Shown here: positions 59,984 to 64,000 of the stretch, piece after piece
How positions within the stretch are numbered: position 1 is the first letter of the stretch
How the letters are laid out: the number at the start of each line of letters is the position of its first letter
From: Helicostylum pulchrum
Taxonomy: Eukaryota > Mucoromycota > Mucoromycetes > Mucorales > Mucoraceae
Assembly: GCA_025677825.1 (NCBI GenBank)
Contig: JAIXMO010000062.1
Location: 62,001 to 126,000, forward strand
Length of the DNA stretch: 64,000 bases
Direction of reading: 5' to 3'
Made by a program: the position numbers and the translations under genes
Notes under the pieces: model-generated
What the model was told of the DNA's origin: nothing
The model's database searches: none
What the model saw: the letters and a program-made list of their open reading frames with translations, nothing else

Positions 59984-61191
59984 TTATATTACCCCTTCTC
60001 TTTGGTCATTGTTTTCAAACGCTTGTGCAATAAGTGGATCCTGATTATAAGTAGGCCACAAAGATGCAAAAAAAGTATACGCACCTCTCTTAATGATATC
60101 CAAAGTCGTAGGAGGTCTAGCCGGAGTAGTATCTCTTACACTAGCTTCTTGTTCATCATCATTGTCTTGTTGAGTAGGTACAGGTGGTGGTGCTACACAC
60201 ATATAACATTTAATCACACCTTTTTCTTAAAGAATAATTATATACACACTTACCTCTTTGTGCCATAGGTCTAAACCTTTGATTCATATCTTCTACACGT
60301 ACACGTCGAAGCACAAATCTTAATCTACCCGTCTGATACAAGAAAAACACAAACGCAATCAAGTGAAAGATAAAAATACGCTCAATACTAGCACCTTGAC
60401 AAACCATAAATAAAAACACAATTAATTTTAATGCAAGCCAAATAGATGCTGCTCTTTGACCAGGACGATTATTTTGAACTTGTGGTAAAGCATTTATAAA
60501 AGGTTGAATGTTTGGGTCTGCTTGAGGAAGAGGTTGCTGTTGGGTATTTGGTGTAAAGTTAGGTAAAGGTTGTGAAGGGACTAAAACGGGTGCAAGGTAA
60601 TATTGTCCACTATATTGTTAAATAAGTTACTTGAGGAGGGGGTTTTAAATATATTATGCTTTTTTCTTACTTTATAGCAACAACTTGATAACCACCAGGT
60701 AATACGGATGGATATGCTGGAATGTTAACGTCGGGTTGTAAAGAAGGTAAAGTTTCGTTAATAGTAGGAGTGGGGTGAACAATAGGTTGGATAGGTTGAC
60801 TGAAACTTTGAGGTTGATGGAAGGTTTGAGGTTGACTGAAACTTTGACTTGAGCTTTGACTAGGTAAAGTAGGTTTTACAACTAAATGAAAAATGGGTGC
60901 TGCTTCATCTTGAGCCTACACAAGAAAAAAAAAGTTTAAAACATACTCATTTGTTGTCACTTATTATACGTTTACATTCTTAATAATATTACAGAGTAAT
61001 TCCTCATCTTGCAACAGTTTTCCACTATAAATTATTCGCTGGTTATCTGCAGTTGGGTGATGAGGATGAACAGGTTCGATCGATTCTTTTAAATTTAATA
61101 CTGTTGCGTTTAATTTCGTTGTTACTATTAACGTTTCATTAAGCGAAGGTGATCGAACATGAATAATTATATCTGAATCCAATTCTTGCAT
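59984..61191 (-). CDS. HERP-like ubiquitin-domain ER membrane protein
   Basis: Exons 61191-60976, 60915-60671, 60609-60254 and 60192-59984 give 341 residues. N-terminal ubiquitin-like domain (residues 7-80: DIIIHVRSPSLNETLIVTT, DNQRIIYSGKLLQDEELL), a Pro/Gln-rich linker with QPQSFSQP repeats, then two hydrophobic segments (ASIWLALKLIVLFLFMVCQ; IERIFIFHLIAFVFFLYQTG). A C-terminal stretch, GAYTFFASLWPTYN, resembles the FSSLxP end of HERPUD proteins. These organise ER-associated degradation with the Hrd1 ligase. Start at 61191 because upstream codons are a homopolymeric Phe/Ser stretch. Confidence 0.82.
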
Positions 61192-61814
61192 CTTTTGTGT
61201 TAAAGAAAGAAAGAAAGAAAAAAAGAAAGAAAGAAAAAAAAAACAATAAATTCGTGGTCGAATTAGGACCGAGTATTTTTTTTTGGCATAAAGAAATAAA
61301 TGTACCACTTATACTATGCTTATGTTACAATTAAAAAAGTATTGTATTCCATTATAAAAAGAACAATAATAACAATAAATAAAATTAAAAAAAAAGATAC
61401 ACTAAATACGAAATGTAAAAATGTATCAGCATAAAAAACTTCATACGCATGCCAAAAGTCGCCTCAATGTTTATATACATATACACTAATTGAAAAGCAA
61501 CATTGTCGTCTTTGTGTAAATAGTCATATAATTTGTATGCTTCGTGATAGGGTCATCTATTAAAAGGCTTTGTTTCGAAATAATTTTATTGATAGTTACT
61601 GTTTGAAAGGAAAAAAAAAGAACTGCAAAAGATATAAATACTATTTAGTGTTTACTAAAAAAAAAAAAAATCACATTCTCTCGACATCTTCCTTCTTATC
61701 ATCTTCTTACGTCTCCTCTTATGTTTCTTCTTCATCTTCTTCGGCTTCTTCATCCTTTTCATGCTCCTCAACTTCTTCTGCATCATCATCATCGTCTTTT
61801 TCTTGAAATTCCTT
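61192..61814. other. Spacer with acidic-repeat remnant
   Basis: Upstream of the HERP-like gene. The pyrimidine-rich plus strand at 61,680-61,810 reads on the minus strand as Asp/Glu-rich codons interrupted by two TAA stops (EEDEEET*EET*EDDKKEDVE), a likely decayed acidic tail. No intact gene. Confidence 0.45.
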
Positions 61815-61823
61815 CGCAGGACA

Positions 61824-62545
61824 TTATTCGACATCACTTGTCGAACCGCTGGAACTAAGACGTTTTTTGCCTGCTAATGATAATACTAGTATATCAAAAT
61901 GATAAATCGCATACAGATGATATGAAATGAACGGGATACTTTAGGTACTAGATCAGCCTTCTGAATTGTACCAGAGGTGTACTAATAAAGCTTCGGCTCG
62001 AAAACCTTTACTTGTGGACTAGGTCTTGTAGTGGAAATGCTGCTTGGTCTACCGTAGACATTTTTAACCAAATTTATTTCATCTTCAGTGCTACGCTTAT
62101 TGTTCTGATGTAAATCTTTCAACTCATCAATCATATTCTAATGAAAATGAGTGAAGTCAAGTTAGTATCTCATGCACCTCCGATATTTTTCACAATTGCT
62201 TCCCATTACATACCTCTAAGGTAATTAAACCCTTTATTAAAGCGTCAATGTCCCCACCTTTTAATTGCTTGATGGTTTTGGGGTAGGAAAAGCTATATAC
62301 TTCATCAAGAACATAAAGACCCTTGTCGATTAGTCGTAAAGTACTGATATGACAGGTAAATCCCATCAGCTGTACTATCGGAAACTTGGTATTTAGTTGT
62401 CCATTTTGAAGACTCGATATAGTAATTAAGATGGCGTTTGGTCACAAGTACTGATTTTAACTTGCAACAGCAGATGATTTTGCCTGTCATCATATCAAAT
62501 TGTTGTTCGTCAGCCATAGTGACAGTCCGCATATTCAATTTCGAC
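61824..62545 (-). pseudogene. Type-A C-terminal module remnant (copy D, distal part)
   Basis: Minus strand. A readable exon (SSLQNGQLNTKFPIVQLMGF, TLRLIDKGLYVLDEVYSFSY, KQLKGGDIDALIKGLITLE) ends at a GTATGTAATG donor. It is followed after an acceptor (ATTAG) by NMIDELKDLHQNNKRSTEDE and GRPSSISTTRPSPQVKVFEP. Another GT-AG step leads to GKKRLSSSGSTSDVE and TAA at 61824-61826. It matches the 3' part of copy A (LYSLRLGANGLYIAAKEE; KKTRLS). Frames do not join cleanly to the type-B part upstream. Confidence 0.55.
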
Positions 62546-63410
62546 ACGGTACAAACAGGTGACTCCGTCTCACCTGTTTGTACCTCTCTTCTTCAACATA
62601 AGCATTATTATTATCTAAAGAGCTGTCATCATCTGCAAGTTCTTCAAACTTCCTCTTTTCTTGCAATGTATTATTGTACGATTTTTTGATGAAGTCTTCT
62701 ACTTCGCTTCTTGGCTTTGACTCATCTTTCAATAATACAAGAACTTGTTTGGACTGACCGTCGTACATATCCCCCAAGTCCTTCATTCTTGAAACGAAAT
62801 TTCTATCTTTCTCCGTGATTTTGGTATAAGCATCATTAGAAATGCGATACAACTTTTGCCTAGTCGTATCGTCATTTCTAGGAGCTAAATTTATTGATGT
62901 TTCTTGTGAAGTCAAGAAAAGGCAATACTCCGCGAAAGGATCGAGCTGACCAGTTACATGTTCACGGATGCTGTTCTCGTCAGCGATGTAGCAGCAGTCT
63001 TCCCAATAATTATAAATTGTTTTGTAGAGAAAGAGATCTGCGCATTTTGTTAAGTCTGGCGTAGTATCATTTCAAATAGGGTTGATTGAGACGATCAGCA
63101 AAATAGAGTCTCTATCAAATCTTTTATATGCTTGTAAACAATAGTTTACGGCTCTCTTCATAAACTCTTTATCAACAACTTGTTGAAACTCTACGATTAT
63201 TGGTGGGAGGTTATTGTTTGGGCGAGGCTCAAGAAGGATATCCGATTGTGTGCCGTTAGGCCAATCGGTATTCCCGCAGATATACTCGTTTTCAACATTT
63301 ACGAGTGCTTGCGTGATGATGTTTGTAACATCTTTATGTCGTGTTACTTCTTTTGAAATACAATTTGACGTGATGGACAATTGTAACTGAAAAGAAAAAA
63401 AAAGAGTCAA
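62535..63410 (-). pseudogene. Modular-family gene, copy D (type-B body, PD-(D/E)XK-like), broken
   Basis: Follows leader D; the exon begins at 63386 after CTTTTCAG. Reads SITSNCISKEVTRHKDVTNI, WPNGTQSDILLEP, NLPPIIVEFQQVVDKEFMKR, AYKRFDRDSILLIVSINPI, then TGA at 63074-63072. The same frame continues: LTKCADLFLYKTIYNYWEDC, DPFAEYCLFLTSQETSINLA, NDAYTKITEKDRNFVSRMKD, KSYNNTLQEKRKFEELADDD. It stops at 62535 inside a hairpin. D57, E74 and Q76 form a D-x16-E-x-Q pattern followed by a helix, as in Rpn/YhgA-type PD-(D/E)XK proteins; this is inference. One nonsense codon plus a disrupted 3' end. Confidence 0.65.
62548..62584. repeat. Perfect 15-bp inverted repeat, 7-nt loop
   Basis: Left arm GGTACAAACAGGTGA (62548-62562), loop CTCCGTC, right arm TCACCTGTTTGTACC (62570-62584). 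All 15 positions pair. It coincides with the point where copy D stops resembling other type-B sequences. Confidence 0.95.
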
Positions 63411-63670
63411 TTTACAAGGTCGATTAAAAAAAAAAATGGGTCATAATACTTTTTCACTTACCTTTAAAAATGACCATTACCCTAAGAAGAACCGTATCGG
63501 TTTGTACGATAACAAAAGACAAGCAAAACGAAACATAAAAACAAAAAGTAAAGTAATAAATGAAGAAGAAAGAAGAAAAAGGACACATTGAAAAAAAAAA
63601 AGAAAGATAAAATAGGTGACGAAAAAGGGCGTCTATTTACTCATGTGATAAATTTATTCGTTTCAAATAC
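63405..63670 (-). repeat. Shared 5' leader, copy D
   Basis: Minus strand: TTTATCACATGAGTAAATAG, CACCTATTTTATC, CAAACCGATACGGTTCTTCT, TAGGGTAATGGTCATTTTTA, AAGGTAAGTGAAAAAGTATT and TAATCGACCTTGTAAATTGA. The best-preserved leader in the window. Confidence 0.88.
63477..63536 (-). other. Upstream ORF in leader copy D, stop overlapping next ATG
   Basis: 19 codons (MFRFACLLLSYKPIRFFLG) ending TAA; the final A is shared with the following ATG (TAATG). Pattern MFxF...SYKxIxFxL is shared with copy E. Confidence 0.55.
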
Positions 63671-63899
63671 ACGACCGTGTAGAGAGACCGTGTATCAAAA
63701 AAAAATGCCTAATCCCCTTTTTTTTCTTCAGGAATAAAAAACACAAACTTATAATTTTACATCAATTTATTACACAATTTTTGGACACAAGTAATTGGTC
63801 TTAATCAGATTATCAGTATATAATTATATTTTTATATGAAAAAATGGGAATAAATAAAATCGATATTTGTATAATTCGAATTGTATAGGAAGTCGTCCA

Positions 63900-64000
63900 T
63901 TACACTGTATCGAAATAAATCTGAGTTAAGGATTTGAAGCCCGTTAAGTCTAGATTGGGCTTTGTTGCTTCTTCTGAAGCAGCATCAGACAAGAGTCGAA
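63900..64000 (-). CDS. 3' end of an unidentified gene
   Basis: Only the last 33 codons are inside the window (LLSDAASEEATKPNLDLTGF...IYFDTV, stop TAA at 63902-63900). The clean frame and natural stop suggest a real C-terminus, but nothing can be said about the product. Confidence 0.4.
   Translation of the reverse strand, partial: RLLSDAASEEATKPNLDLTGFKSLTQIYFDTV

Noticed and set aside
35155..63670. Leader repeats as LTRs of a retrotransposon
   Set aside because: No flanking pairs in direct orientation around a gag/pol region, no reverse transcriptase, integrase or primer-binding site seen.

Overview
The window is nuclear DNA from a filamentous fungus, most likely Mucoromycota and probably Mucorales. 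Evidence: AT-rich sequence, genes on both strands broken by many short (about 50-110 bp) GT-AG introns, long homopolymer runs, and fungal markers such as FKS-type 1,3-beta-glucan synthase, a Gti1/Pac2 (WOPR) regulator and a velvet-domain regulator. The species assignment is inference; no rDNA or mitochondrial marker is present. I rebuilt exon structures by following phase across introns, and exon coordinates are given in the entries. No tRNA, rRNA, CRISPR array or recognisable transposase was found.

Region 1 (1-34,115) is an ordinary, dense core-gene region. In order: a Ca3427-like NMT1/THI5-fold protein (partial, -), ribosomal proteins uS9/S16 (-) and uL15/L28 (+) from a shared promoter, a UBC4/5-type E2 (+), a paraoxonase-like esterase (-), an NmrA-like Rossmann protein (-), 1,3-beta-glucan synthase (-), a small GPI-anchor-type Ser/Thr-rich cell-wall protein (+), a 3CxxC zinc-finger protein (-), sulfite reductase flavoprotein subunit (-), an Oac1-type mitochondrial carrier (-), a BCAS3/WD40 protein (+), mitochondrial pyruvate carrier MPC2 (-), a GT49/LARGE-like glycosyltransferase (-), a small hydrolase-like protein (+), and a WOPR transcription factor (+). 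One gene relic interrupts this region, at about 16.4-17.2 kb.

Region 2 (34-64 kb) is gene-poor. Core genes are interspersed in it: PEP carboxykinase (-), a BAG-domain protein (+), two tandem HPP-family membrane proteins (+), a velvet-family regulator (+), a HERP-like ubiquitin-domain ER protein (-), and the 3' end of an unknown gene at the right edge. Between them lie at least eight decayed or partial members of a modular, multi-exon gene family. They share a related 5' leader (upstream boxes, a small upstream ORF and an intron donor in the better copies) and recombine at least three protein bodies and a common C-terminal tail. One body carries a D...ExQ signature reminiscent of PD-(D/E)XK (Rpn/transposase-like) nucleases. 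One copy contains an internal inversion, one ends at a perfect 15-bp hairpin, and two keep an upstream ORF whose stop overlaps the next start codon (TAATG). This family is the best candidate in the window for something not well described.

Functionally the intact genes cover translation, protein turnover (E2, HERP, BAG), cell wall (FKS, GPI protein), sulfur and carbon metabolism (sulfite reductase, PEPCK, pyruvate and oxaloacetate carriers) and developmental control (WOPR, velvet). I see no operon-like cluster. Several neighbours share short divergent promoters.
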